Origin: Micromonospora phaseoli
Lineage (GTDB): Bacteria; Actinomycetota; Actinomycetes; Mycobacteriales; Micromonosporaceae
Assembly: GCF_900109115.1 (NCBI RefSeq)
Contig: NZ_FNYV01000002.1
Span: forward strand, 186,001-250,000
DNA length: 64,000 bases
Direction of reading: 5' to 3'
In this document: positions 18,160-26,564 of the stretch, piece by piece
Position numbering within the stretch: the first letter of the stretch is position 1
Layout: each line of letters begins with the position of its first letter
Program-made: the position numbers and the translations under genes
The notes under the pieces: model-generated
What the model saw: the letters and a program-made list of their open reading frames with translations, nothing else
Database searches by the model: none
What the model was told of the DNA's origin: nothing

Positions 18160-18905
18160 GACGTCGACGGCGTTGCCGAGGCGGCAGCGGGCACGAACCG
18201 GTACCCGAGGCCGCGTACCGTCACGATCGTCGGGGCCTGCTCACCGTCGCGCGCGAGCCGGCGACGCAGCCGCTTGATGTGCACCGTGAGCGTGTTCGAC
18301 GTGTCGTCGGAGATCCCACCCCACACGTTGGCGAGCAGTTGCTCGCGGGTGACGGTCCGCTCGGCGTGACTCATGAAGAAGTAGAGGAGCCGGAACTCCT
18401 TCAACGGCAGGGCCACCGCCCGGCCGTGCAGACTCACCTCGAATGTCGCCGGGTCGACCCGCAGTCCGCCGAGCTCGATCGGCGGATCCAGCGCACCTGC
18501 GGTCTCCGGGCGGATCGCCCGCAGGATCGGCAGCACCTCCTCGGGCCGGTACGGCCGCCGGACGCAGGCGGTGGCGCCGGCCTTGAGCGCGGCCACCGCG
18601 ACCGCTCCGTCGTCGTCGCCCACCCCGACCACGGTGGCGATGCCGGCCCGGCGGGCGAGCAGTCGCACCAACTCGGTGCAGCTCATGGTGGCCAGTCCGG
18701 CGGCGACGACGGCCGCGTCCGGTTGCAGGGCGCCGGCCGCCAGCAGGGCCTCGGCGGCGTGCGGGAAGTGGTGTCCGCGTACCCGGTGGTCGGCCAGTTG
18801 GGCGACCAGCGCGGCGCCGACGCTCTCGTCGTCGTCCACCACGAGCAGCACGAAACGCCCGTCGGATCGATGGTCACCCCTGGTGACCTCGACGAGATTG
18901 TTCAT
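18156..18905 (-). CDS. Atypical OmpR-type response regulator lacking the phosphoacceptor Asp
   Basis: A 249-residue protein with a receiver-like domain and an OmpR/PhoB winged helix (TVTREQLLANVWGG ... TNTLTVHIKRLRRRL ... IVTVRGLGYRF). The acidic pocket VVDDDES is kept, but the strand that normally carries the phosphorylated Asp reads PDAAVVAAGL, the conserved Thr is missing and the usual Lys is Arg (RRPYRP). It therefore probably works without phosphorylation. It lies 78 nt downstream of pstB behind a hairpin, and no histidine kinase is adjacent. A role in phosphate control is inferred only from position. ATG 18905 was chosen because the receiver starts shortly after it. Confidence 0.85.
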   Translation of the reverse strand: MNNLVEVTRGDHRSDGRFVLLVVDDDESVGAALVAQLADHRVRGHHFPHAAEALLAAGALQPDAAVVAAGLATMSCTELVRLLARRAGIATVVGVGDDDGAVAVAALKAGATACVRRPYRPEEVLPILRAIRPETAGALDPPIELGGLRVDPATFEVSLHGRAVALPLKEFRLLYFFMSHAERTVTREQLLANVWGGISDDTSNTLTVHIKRLRRRLARDGEQAPTIVTVRGLGYRFVPAAASATPSTS

Positions 18906-18936
18906 CGCACACCGGCTCCGGTTCAGTTGAGGGTGG

Positions 18937-18962
18937 GGGTCGCCGCCAGGCACCGGCGACCC
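18937..18962 (-). terminator. Hairpin between pstB and the response-regulator gene
   Basis: 9-bp arms GGGTCGCCG (18937-18945) and CGGCGACCC (18954-18962) with an 8-nt loop. It lies in the 78-nt gap and probably ends most pst transcripts before the regulator gene. Confidence 0.6.
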
Positions 18963-18983
18963 ACCATCGACCGCCGCACGGCC

Positions 18984-19847
18984 TCAGCCGAAGCGACCGG
19001 TGATGTAGTCCTCCGTACGCTTGTCGGCGGGGTTGGTGAACAACTTGCCCGTCTGGCTGAACTCGACCAGCCGGCCGTGCCGCACCTGCTGGTCGTCGAC
19101 CTCGGCGGTGAAGAACGCGGTGTAGTGGCTGACCCGGGCCGCCTGCTGCATGTTGTGCGTGACGATGACGATCGTGTAGTCGTTCGTCAGCTCGAACATC
19201 AGGTCCTCGATCTTCGCCGTGGCGATCGGGTCCAGCGCCGAACAGGGCTCGTCCATGAGGATGACCTGAGGCTTGACGGCGATCGTCCGGGCGATGCAGA
19301 GCCGCTGCTGCTGCCCACCCGAGAGCGCCAGGGCGCTCTTGCGGAGCTTGTCCTTGACCTCGTCCCAGAGCGCGGCCTTGGTCAGCGCCTCCTCGACGTG
19401 GTCGTCGAGCCGGCCCTTGATCCCGTTGATCCGCAGCCCGTACGCGACATTGTCGTAGATGGACTTGGGGAACGGATTCGGCTTCTGGAACACCATGCCG
19501 ATCTGCCGCCGCACCTGGATCGGGTCGACGTCCTTGGCGTACAGGTCCTGACCGTGGAAGAGGACTTCGCCGCTCACCCGGGCACCCGGGATGGGGTCGT
19601 TCATCCGGTTGAGCGCCCGCAGCACCGTCGACTTGCCGCATCCCGACGGCCCGATCATCGCGGTGACCTGGTTCTGCTGGATCGGCATCGAGGTGCCGCG
19701 GACCGCTTCGTAATTGCCGTAGTAGACGCTCACGTCGCGCAGCTGCATCACCGACGCGCTGTCGGTCCCGACACCGGAGGCAGTGACGCCGGGAGTGTGT
19801 ACCGCGACGGACGGTCGGGTGGACAGGTCGGTCTCGTTTCGGGCCAT
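18984..19847 (-). CDS. pstB: Phosphate ABC transporter ATP-binding protein PstB
   Basis: A 287-residue ATPase energising phosphate uptake through PstCA. It has Walker [10 protein letters not shown], signature LSGGQQQR, Walker [13 protein letters not shown] and the PstB-typical C-terminal segment [10 protein letters not shown]. The N-terminus is about 30 residues longer than usual. It begins one base after the pstA stop, so the genes are one operon. Confidence 0.97.
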   Translation of the reverse strand: MARNETDLSTRPSVAVHTPGVTASGVGTDSASVMQLRDVSVYYGNYEAVRGTSMPIQQNQVTAMIGPSGCGKSTVLRALNRMNDPIPGARVSGEVLFHGQDLYAKDVDPIQVRRQIGMVFQKPNPFPKSIYDNVAYGLRINGIKGRLDDHVEEALTKAALWDEVKDKLRKSALALSGGQQQRLCIARTIAVKPQVILMDEPCSALDPIATAKIEDLMFELTNDYTIVIVTHNMQQAARVSHYTAFFTAEVDDQQVRHGRLVEFSQTGKLFTNPADKRTEDYITGRFG

Positions 19848-19848
19848 G

Positions 19849-20763
19849 TCAGCGCTCCTTGATGGCGAACCGGCTTGAGATGAGTCGCGCGATGATCGTG
19901 AAGCCGAGCACGATCACGATGAGCGTCAGTGCCGCTCCCCAGGCGCGGTCCTGGGCAGCCTCGAAGGGTTGGCTGGCGTTGCGGAAGATCTGCGCCGGCA
20001 ACGCCGTGTTGAAGCCGTCGAAGAGGTTCACGTTGGGCGAGAAGACGATGCCGGTGACGATGATGATCGGTGCGGTCTCGCCGGCCGCGCGGGCGACGGC
20101 CAGCAGCGAACCGCTGGTGATCCCGGAGATCGCCGCCGGCAGGACCACGGTGAGCGTGGTCTTCCACTTGCGGGCACCCAGCGCCATGCTCGCCTGCCGC
20201 AGTTCGTCGGGGACCAGTCGCAGCATCTCCTCGCTACTGCGGATCACCACCGGCAGCATCAGGCAGGCCAGGGCCAGCGCTCCGGCGAAGCCGGTCTGCT
20301 GACCGACGAGCAGCACCCAGGAGATGTAGATGAACAGGCCCATCACGATCGACGGCACGCCGGTCATCACGTCGGCCATCAGCCGGATGACCCGGGCCAG
20401 TGGCCGCTGCTTGCCGTACTCGTTGAGGTAGATGGCACCGAAGACGCCGAGCGGGATGGCCATCAGGGCCGCCGCTCCGGTGATCAGCAGGGTGCCGACG
20501 ATCGCCGGCGCCATGCCGCCGCCATCGCGGCGGTACGAGTTCGGGATGTCCTCGGTCAGGAAGGACATGTTCATCACCCCGCCGCCCTTGGCGACGACCT
20601 CGTAGATCACCAGGGCGAGCGGGACGACGGCGAGCAGCACCGCCAGCCAGATCGCGGCGGTGGCGAGGTGGTTGGTGAACCGGCGCCGGCCGGACAGGGC
20701 CGCCCTGGTCAGGTCGGGAGCGCCGGCGGCCGACCGGGTGGCGGGCGATGCGGTGGCGGTCAC
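19849..20763 (-). CDS. pstA: Phosphate ABC transporter permease PstA
   Basis: A 304-residue permease with six predicted TM helices and the binding-protein-dependent transport EAA-type loop ([26 protein letters not shown]). It forms the phosphate channel with PstC. The GTG start overlaps the pstC stop by 4 nt (GTGA) and the stop is one base from pstB. Confidence 0.96.
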   Translation of the reverse strand: MTATASPATRSAAGAPDLTRAALSGRRRFTNHLATAAIWLAVLLAVVPLALVIYEVVAKGGGVMNMSFLTEDIPNSYRRDGGGMAPAIVGTLLITGAAALMAIPLGVFGAIYLNEYGKQRPLARVIRLMADVMTGVPSIVMGLFIYISWVLLVGQQTGFAGALALACLMLPVVIRSSEEMLRLVPDELRQASMALGARKWKTTLTVVLPAAISGITSGSLLAVARAAGETAPIIIVTGIVFSPNVNLFDGFNTALPAQIFRNASQPFEAAQDRAWGAALTLIVIVLGFTIIARLISSRFAIKER

Positions 20764-21752
20764 GCGACGCTTCCCTTCATCCGGGCCTCGGCCCGACGGA
20801 CGATCACCTGGGCGAGCACGTTGATCAGCACCGTCATCGCGAAGAGCACGACGCCGAGCCCGATCAGCGCGGCGGTGAAGGTGCCGGTGGACTCACCGAA
20901 CTGCTGCACGATGACGGCGGCCATCGAGTTGCCGGGCGCGAACAGGTTGGCCGTGATGTTGGTCGCCCCACCGATGACCAGGGCCACCGCGATCGTCTCG
21001 CCCATCGCCCGACCGAGGCCGAGCATCACCGCGCCGACGACGCCGCCGAAGCTGTGCGGGAAGACCGCGCCCCGGATCATCTCCCAGCGGGTCGCGCCGA
21101 GCGCGAGGGCGGCGTCCTTGTCGGCCCGCGGGACGGTGCTGAACACCTCACGGGTGATCGACGTGATGATCGGCGTCACCATGATCGCCAGGATCAGGCC
21201 GGCGGTCATGAAGTTCCGGCCGGTGGTCACCGGGCCGAAGAGGCTGCCCAGCACCGGAACGCCGCCGAAGACGTCGTGGATCCACTGGTACACCGGGACC
21301 AGGGCCGGGCCCACGACCAGGATGCCCCACAGGCCGAAGACCACCGACGGCACGGCCGCGAGCAGGTCGATCACGGTCACCGCCGGGCCACGCAGCCGGC
21401 GGGGTGCCAGTTCGGTGAGGAACAACGCGATGCCCACCGAGACCGGCACCGCGAACAGCAGGGCGATCAGCGACGAGATCGCCGTGCCGTACGCGAACGA
21501 CAACGCCCCGAAGATGGCGTCGCCGGTCGCCGGGTTCGGGTCCCAGACGCGCTCGGTGATGAACCGGAAGCCCATCGCGTCGAACGCCGGCCAGGCCTCC
21601 CGGACGGTGGTGATGAGGATCAGCCCGAGGATCGCCAGCACCAGCAGACCGGTGCCGAGCGTCCACCAGGAGAAGACGCGGTCGCCGAGGGCGCTGCGGC
21701 CGCGCTGGGCCAGCGCCGACCGGGGGTCGGGGGACTTGTTCGTCAAGGTCAT
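20760..21752 (-). CDS. pstC: Phosphate ABC transporter permease PstC
   Basis: A 330-residue permease with six TM helices and an EAA-type loop (REVFSTVPRADKDAALALGATRWEM). ATG 21752 has GGAG at 5-nt spacing and is preferred to the in-frame GTG 21758. It is separated from pstS by 85 nt containing a 14-bp hairpin, and overlaps pstA by 4 nt. Confidence 0.96.
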   Translation of the reverse strand: MTLTNKSPDPRSALAQRGRSALGDRVFSWWTLGTGLLVLAILGLILITTVREAWPAFDAMGFRFITERVWDPNPATGDAIFGALSFAYGTAISSLIALLFAVPVSVGIALFLTELAPRRLRGPAVTVIDLLAAVPSVVFGLWGILVVGPALVPVYQWIHDVFGGVPVLGSLFGPVTTGRNFMTAGLILAIMVTPIITSITREVFSTVPRADKDAALALGATRWEMIRGAVFPHSFGGVVGAVMLGLGRAMGETIAVALVIGGATNITANLFAPGNSMAAVIVQQFGESTGTFTAALIGLGVVLFAMTVLINVLAQVIVRRAEARMKGSVA

Positions 21753-21776
21753 CTTCACTCCAGCTCAGGTACCCCT

Positions 21777-21809
21777 CTGGGGACGGGATCGACGTGATCC
21801 CGTCCCCAG
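21777..21809 (-). terminator. Intercistronic hairpin between pstS and pstC
   Basis: A perfect 14-bp stem (CTGGGGACGGGATC at 21777-21790 with its complement at 21796-21809) and a 5-nt loop, 28 nt after the pstS stop. As a partial terminator or 3' stabiliser it would give more pstS than pstCAB transcript. Confidence 0.75.
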
Positions 21810-21837
21810 CTGGAACGCCCTAGCGATCTTGATTTGA

Positions 21838-22914
21838 TCAGCCCTGGATCTTGTCGACCTGGGCCAGTGCCTTCTCCTTGAGGGAGGCGGGCAGCGGCGC
21901 GAAGTCGACCTCTTCGGCCAGTTCCTGACCGTCGTTGAGCAGGTAGGTGAGGAAGCCCTTGACCAGTTCGGCCTTGGCTGCGTCACCGTAGGAGGTCTTG
22001 ACGATGATGAAGGTCGGTGCGGTGATCGGGTACGCGTTGGCACCGGCGGCGTCGAGCGGGTTGTAGCTCAGGTCCTCGGCGATCTCGGCACCCTCCAGAC
22101 CGGCGGTGGTGCCCTCCAGCGACGGCTCGACGAACTGGCCGTCCTTGTTCTTGATGGCGGCGAACTTCAGGCCGGTCGCCTTGGCGTCGCTCAGGTCGAC
22201 GTAGCCCACCGCGCCGTTGGTCTGAGAGACGATCTGCGCGACACCGGTGTTCTTCTCGCCGCCCTGGGTGCTGGCCGGCCAGGCGACCGTGTCACCGCTG
22301 CCCAGCTTCCAGGTGTTGGGGGCGGCGGCGGCCAGGTACTTGGTGAAGTTGCTGGTGGTGCCGGAGCCGTCCGAACGGTGCGCGACGGTGATCGGCGTGC
22401 TGGGCAGCTCGACGCCCGGGTTGTCGGCCTTGATCGCCGCGTCGTCCCAGGTCTTGATGTCCGTCTGGAAGATCTTGGCGAGGGTGTCGGCGCTGAGCTG
22501 GAGCTTGTCGACGCCCTCCAGGTTGTAGGAGACCGTGATCGGCGCCGCCACCGTCGGGACGTAGAGGAACGAGCCGGCGGCCACACCGTCGGTGTCCTTG
22601 ACCAGGCTGTCGGTGCCGGCGAAGTCGACCAGCCCCTCACCGAACTGCTTCTTGCCGGTGCCCGAACCGGTCGCGTTGTAGGTGACCGTCACGTCGGAGG
22701 CCTCGCCCTTGAAGGCTTCGACGACCTCTTGGTAATAAGCGTCCGGGAAGCTGGCGCCCGACGCCTTCAGCTCGCCGGACAGGTTCGCGTAGGCGCTGTC
22801 GCCGCCGCTTCCGCCCGGCTCCGAGCTGTTGTCGTTGCTGCCACAGCCCGTAAGCGCGAGCGCGGCAAGCGCGACGCCGGCGAGGACGCGCCGCGAAAGC
22901 ACGTTGCGGTTCAC
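21838..22914 (-). CDS. pstS: Phosphate-binding lipoprotein PstS
   Basis: A 358-residue lipid-anchored phosphate receptor. The signal peptide ends in LALTGC (Cys24 from GTG 22914), followed by a Gly/Ser linker and the PstS fold with GASFPDAYYQE, YNATGSGTGKKQF, VDFAGTDS and VAHRSDGSGTTSNF, the phosphate-contacting motifs of the family. GTG 22914 has GAGAGG at 8 nt; an ATG at 22941 in frame would make an unnatural signal peptide. A PHO box lies about 87-108 nt upstream, so phosphate starvation should induce the operon through PhoP. Confidence 0.96.
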   Translation of the reverse strand: MNRNVLSRRVLAGVALAALALTGCGSNDNSSEPGGSGGDSAYANLSGELKASGASFPDAYYQEVVEAFKGEASDVTVTYNATGSGTGKKQFGEGLVDFAGTDSLVKDTDGVAAGSFLYVPTVAAPITVSYNLEGVDKLQLSADTLAKIFQTDIKTWDDAAIKADNPGVELPSTPITVAHRSDGSGTTSNFTKYLAAAAPNTWKLGSGDTVAWPASTQGGEKNTGVAQIVSQTNGAVGYVDLSDAKATGLKFAAIKNKDGQFVEPSLEGTTAGLEGAEIAEDLSYNPLDAAGANAYPITAPTFIIVKTSYGDAAKAELVKGFLTYLLNDGQELAEEVDFAPLPASLKEKALAQVDKIQG

Positions 22915-23000
22915 CAGGTAAGCCTCTCTATCGGGGTGCATCAGCCCGTTCGGGCCGTACGCCAGTCAAGGTAGGAGGCGCAGGTAGCCGGACTCCCGGA

Positions 23001-23022
23001 CCCAGGTGAACGAAAAGTGAAC
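23001..23022 (-). promoter_or_regulatory. PHO box (PhoP-binding direct repeat) upstream of pstS
   Basis: On the minus strand, two 11-bp units lie in tandem: GTTCACTTTTC (23022-23012) and GTTCACCTGGG (23011-23001). This matches the known actinomycete PhoP direct-repeat unit beginning GTTCAC with 11-bp spacing. It sits ahead of pstS in the 212-nt region before phoU. Confidence 0.85.
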
Positions 23023-23126
23023 TTGCCGGCTCCGGCGGTGGCCGGACCGGTTCCGGGATGTGACCTTCGGACCACGACCGCACCGGATGCCCGAATTCGC
23101 CGATCGGTGGACCGGCCGCATCCCGC

Positions 23127-23771
23127 TCAGAGGCGGATCGTCCCGGTGACCAGGAAGACGACCTGACGGGCGACGTTGACCGCGTTGTCGGCGTACCGCT
23201 CGTAGTACCGGCCGAGCAGCGCCAGGTCGATCGCCGACTCCACCCCGTACGGCCAGCCGGAGACGAGCATCGACAGCAGGCGTTCCTGGGCGGCGTCGAC
23301 CTCGTCGTCGTCCAGCCCGAGCTGCATCGCGTCGAGCCGGTCGCGGGTGGCCAGCACGATGGCCGTCTTGTCGGCGATCCGGGCCGCCGCGTCGGCCATG
23401 CCGGTGATGACCGGCAGCGCCGGCTCGGGCACCACTCCCACCGGATGCCGCATCAGGGCGATCTTCGCGATGTGCACCGCCAGATCGCCCATCCGCTCAA
23501 GGGCACTGGCGATCCGCAGCGCGCACACCACCAGGCGCAGGTCGTAGGCGACCGGCTGATGCCGGATCAGCACCTCGGGGATCATCGCCTCGACCTCGGC
23601 CCGCCGGAGGTCGAGCACGGCGTCGCCGGCCACCACCAGCTCGGCCGCGCCCCGGTCCACCTCGAGCAGGGCGGTGCTCGCGCCCCGGATCGCCACGCCG
23701 GCGTCCCGACTCATCACCGCCAGCACTCCGGTGAGCCGGTCGAGCTGTTGGTCGAAGTTGTCCCGACTCAT
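23127..23771 (-). CDS. phoU: Phosphate signalling protein PhoU
   Basis: A 214-residue all-helical protein with two PhoU repeats (RRAEVEAMIPEVLIRHQPVAYDLRLVVCALRIASALERMGDLAVHIAKIAL and the second ending RYYERYADNAVNVARQVVFLVTG). PhoU adjusts the Pst transporter and the PhoR-PhoP system; the kinase is not in the window. It is upstream of pstS on the same strand but separated by a promoter region with its own PHO box, so it is probably a separate unit. Confidence 0.93.
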   Translation of the reverse strand: MSRDNFDQQLDRLTGVLAVMSRDAGVAIRGASTALLEVDRGAAELVVAGDAVLDLRRAEVEAMIPEVLIRHQPVAYDLRLVVCALRIASALERMGDLAVHIAKIALMRHPVGVVPEPALPVITGMADAAARIADKTAIVLATRDRLDAMQLGLDDDEVDAAQERLLSMLVSGWPYGVESAIDLALLGRYYERYADNAVNVARQVVFLVTGTIRL

Positions 23772-23828
23772 CGCGCCCCCTCCGTCCGACCGCGCCAGCG
23801 CACGGCCACGCCCGTTGTGGGCATCCTG

Positions 23829-25199
23829 TCAGTCGGCCAGCACGTCCAGCAGCAGCGCCGCCGTCCAGCTGAAGGCCGGCGAGCCCAGGCCGACACCGGT
23901 GTCCGGATGGAAGTACTCGTGGCACCCGGCTGCCCCGACCAGCTCGATCATCGACGCGCGCAGCCCGGCGGCCAACCCCTCGCGCCCGTGCGTCAGCAGC
24001 CCGTGCCGCACCAGCCAGTTGATGTTCATCCAACTGGGGCCGCGCCAGTAACGCAGCGGCTCGAAGTCGGCTGCGGTGCGGTCGTGGCTCGGCAACGGCC
24101 GGGCCATCCGGGTGGCCAGCCCGAACCGACCCGACGTGGCCTCGGCGAGCACCGCCTCGACCTGCCGCGCCGGCAGGTCGGGCAGGATCAACGGGGTCAG
24201 GCCGAGCACCGTGCGGGCCGGGGTCAGCCGGTCGGTACGCAGGTCACGGGGTCGGAAGGTGCCGGTCTGCGGGTCGTACAGCCGGGCCAGGACCGCCTCG
24301 GTGATCCGGGCTGCCCGCTCCCGGTGCGGCCCCGGATCCGCACCGATCTCGCCGGCGATCCCGGCGAGCGCCTGCTCGGCGGCCCCCCGGGCGGCGTTGA
24401 ACAACGGACACTCCACCAGGAACGGATGCCGGTCGATCAGGCCGTCGTCGCGGTAGCCGCCCGCGCGGTACGCGGTGACGATCGCGACGTACCGCGCGTA
24501 GTCCAGGTCGGTGGGTCGGTGCGCGGCAGCCGCGTGCACGGTGTCGCGTCGCCGGTACGCGCGCAGCAACGCCGGGTCGTCCGGCACCGCGGACATCGGG
24601 GCGTCCCAGGCGGGGCTGTTGTCCACTCCGGACTCCCACGGATGCACGATGCTGGCCAGCCCGGCGCCGCCGACGTCGCGATCGGTGGCGAGGTAGCGCT
24701 GCTGCGCCACCAGGCGCGGGTAGAGCCGGCGCAGCGCGGCGTGACCCTCCGCCGAGGGGGCGCGACGGTACGCGTGCCAGGCCGCCAGGGCGTGCACCGG
24801 CGGCTGGACCAGCCCCGAGGTGGCCATCGGCGGCGCCCCCTCGACCTCCGCCGAGGCCCAGAACCCCGACCCCGGGAAGTAGGCGCCGCCCGGCACCAGC
24901 GGGTTGAAGACGATGTGCGGCACCCGGCCGTCGCGCCACTGGGCGCGGAACAGGCTGGTCAACTCCGACCACGCACGCTCGGGACGCAGGTGGGACCAGC
25001 CGATCGCGATGAACGCCGAGTCCCAGCTCCACTGGTGGGGGTAGAGGGTGCGTGACGGGACCGTGTGATCGTGTTCCCAGTTGCCGTCGAGGGTGGCGTT
25101 GGCCAGTTGCCGCAGCGGGCCGTGCTCTCCGGCGTCGTCGCCGGCACCGCCGCCCGGCGCCGGGCCCGAGCTGACTGATGGAACAGTCCGGTTCACCAT
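23829..25199 (-). CDS. MGH1/GH63-like alpha-glycosidase
   Basis: A 456-residue enzyme of (alpha/alpha)6-barrel type resembling mannosylglycerate hydrolase and GH63 proteins. Recognisable blocks are HQWSWDSAFIAIGW near residue 55, VHPWESGVDNSPAWD near 175 (with the putative acidic catalytic residues) and YWRGPSWMNINW near 395. It has no signal peptide, so it is probably cytosolic and acts on a small alpha-glycoside or compatible solute. ATG 25199 has AGGA upstream. It is divergent from the methyltransferase at 25314. Confidence 0.8.
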   Translation of the reverse strand: MVNRTVPSVSSGPAPGGGAGDDAGEHGPLRQLANATLDGNWEHDHTVPSRTLYPHQWSWDSAFIAIGWSHLRPERAWSELTSLFRAQWRDGRVPHIVFNPLVPGGAYFPGSGFWASAEVEGAPPMATSGLVQPPVHALAAWHAYRRAPSAEGHAALRRLYPRLVAQQRYLATDRDVGGAGLASIVHPWESGVDNSPAWDAPMSAVPDDPALLRAYRRRDTVHAAAAHRPTDLDYARYVAIVTAYRAGGYRDDGLIDRHPFLVECPLFNAARGAAEQALAGIAGEIGADPGPHRERAARITEAVLARLYDPQTGTFRPRDLRTDRLTPARTVLGLTPLILPDLPARQVEAVLAEATSGRFGLATRMARPLPSHDRTAADFEPLRYWRGPSWMNINWLVRHGLLTHGREGLAAGLRASMIELVGAAGCHEYFHPDTGVGLGSPAFSWTAALLLDVLAD

Positions 25200-25313
25200 G
25201 CGTCACATCCTGGTAGCGCTGCGCTCCTCGCTAGGCTAGACGATCGTGGCAGGGGTCACGGCGCACGGGGGCACCGGAGCGCTCGACGGCACGAAAAGGC
25301 GGAGGAGCCCCGG

Positions 25314-25925
25314 ATGAGGCAGGCAGGGCAAGGTCCCACCGGCACCGAGGGTGAGGATTACACCCAGCGGTTACGGCAGCTCGGCGGCGCGCCCTGGAAG
25401 CGTCTGCTGGACGTGCAGGCGCCGTACCGGTGGAACCTGCGGCGGTTGGGGCTGGGCCGGACCCTGGACGTCGGCTCGGGGCTCGGCCGCAACCTGGTCA
25501 ACCTGGGCGAGGGCGCAGTCGGGGTGGATCACAACCCCACCTCGGTGGCGTACACCCGAGAACTCGGCCTGACGGCGTACACCACGGAGGAGTTTCTCCG
25601 CTCCGAGCACGCGCGCCCGGACGCGTTCGACTCGATGCTCGCCGCGCACCTGTTGGAACACATGCCGGCCGAGCAGGCCCGCGAGGTGATCGCGTCGTAC
25701 CTGCCGTTCGTCCGCTCCGGCGGGCGGGCGGTCTTCATCACACCGCAGGAGCGCGGCTACCACAGCGACGCCTCCCATGTCCGGTTCGTCGGCTTCGACG
25801 AGGCGGCCGAAACCTGCCGGGAACTCGGCCTGACGGTGCTGCGCCAGTACTCCTTCCCCTTCCCCCGGGCCGCCGGCAGGCTATTCACCTACAACGAGTT
25901 CGTGACGGTCGCCCGGCTGTCCTGA
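25314..25925 (+). CDS. Class I SAM-dependent methyltransferase
   Basis: A 203-residue methyltransferase with motif I LDVGSGLGRN at 51-60 and a following VGVDHNP acidic motif. AAHLLEHM and GGRAVFITPQERGY fill the later motifs. Acceptor unknown. ATG 25314 has an excellent GGAGGAG (25301-25307). It is followed 23 nt later by a second methyltransferase and then by the ABC exporter genes, so it may start a four-gene operon. Confidence 0.85.
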   Translation: MRQAGQGPTGTEGEDYTQRLRQLGGAPWKRLLDVQAPYRWNLRRLGLGRTLDVGSGLGRNLVNLGEGAVGVDHNPTSVAYTRELGLTAYTTEEFLRSEHARPDAFDSMLAAHLLEHMPAEQAREVIASYLPFVRSGGRAVFITPQERGYHSDASHVRFVGFDEAAETCRELGLTVLRQYSFPFPRAAGRLFTYNEFVTVARLS

Positions 25926-25948
25926 TCTCGGCCGGATACGGTGGGCGG

Positions 25949-26548
25949 ATGGGCAACCCGACCCGCTGGGTCACCGACACCGGTCCCGAGCACTCGCAGT
26001 GGTACGTCGACCGGTTCCGGCAGCTGGCCGCCGAGGGTGCCGACCTGGCCGGCGAGGCACGGCTGCTCGACACGCTGGTGCCGCCGGGTTCGCGGATCCT
26101 CGACGCCGGCTGCGGCACCGGCCGGGTCGGCGCCGAGCTGGCCCGGCGCGGGCACACGGTGGTCGGGGTGGACGCCGACCCGGTCCTGATCGACGCTGCC
26201 CGGACCGACCACCCGGCGCCGCGCTGGCTGGTCGCCGACCTCGCCGAACTGGACCTCGCGGCGGCCGGCGAGAGTGCGCCCTTCGACGCGGCGGTGCTGG
26301 CCGGCAACGTGCTGGCCTTCGTCGCCGCCGGCACCGAACGCACGGTGCTGCGCCGCGTCGCCGCGCACCTGCGACCGGACGGGGTCGTCGCGGTCGGCTT
26401 CGGCACCGATCGGGGCTACCCGCTGACCGACTTCGACGCCGACGTGGTCGGTGCCGGGCTGCGCCTGGAGCACCGGTTCGCCACCTGGGACCTGCGTCCC
26501 TGGCGGGACGATGCCGACTTCGTGGTGGGCATCCTGCGCCGAGCGTGA
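25949..26548 (+). CDS. Class I SAM-dependent methyltransferase
   Basis: A 199-residue methyltransferase of the Methyltransf_25 type. Motif I LDAGCGTGRVG is at about 51-61, with VVGVDADP and AVLAGNVLAFV as motifs II and post-II. ATG 25949 is the first start in this frame after the preceding gene's stop. It is distinct in sequence from its neighbour. It ends 16 nt before the first ABC exporter gene, suggesting cotranscription and perhaps modification of the exported compound (inference). Confidence 0.85.
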   Translation: MGNPTRWVTDTGPEHSQWYVDRFRQLAAEGADLAGEARLLDTLVPPGSRILDAGCGTGRVGAELARRGHTVVGVDADPVLIDAARTDHPAPRWLVADLAELDLAAAGESAPFDAAVLAGNVLAFVAAGTERTVLRRVAAHLRPDGVVAVGFGTDRGYPLTDFDADVVGAGLRLEHRFATWDLRPWRDDADFVVGILRRA

Positions 26549-26564
26549 TCGGTAACCTGTACCG

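Noticed and set aside
19969..21837. A 622-residue plus-strand frame opposite pstA and pstC
   Set aside because: Antisense shadow of clearly conserved permease genes.
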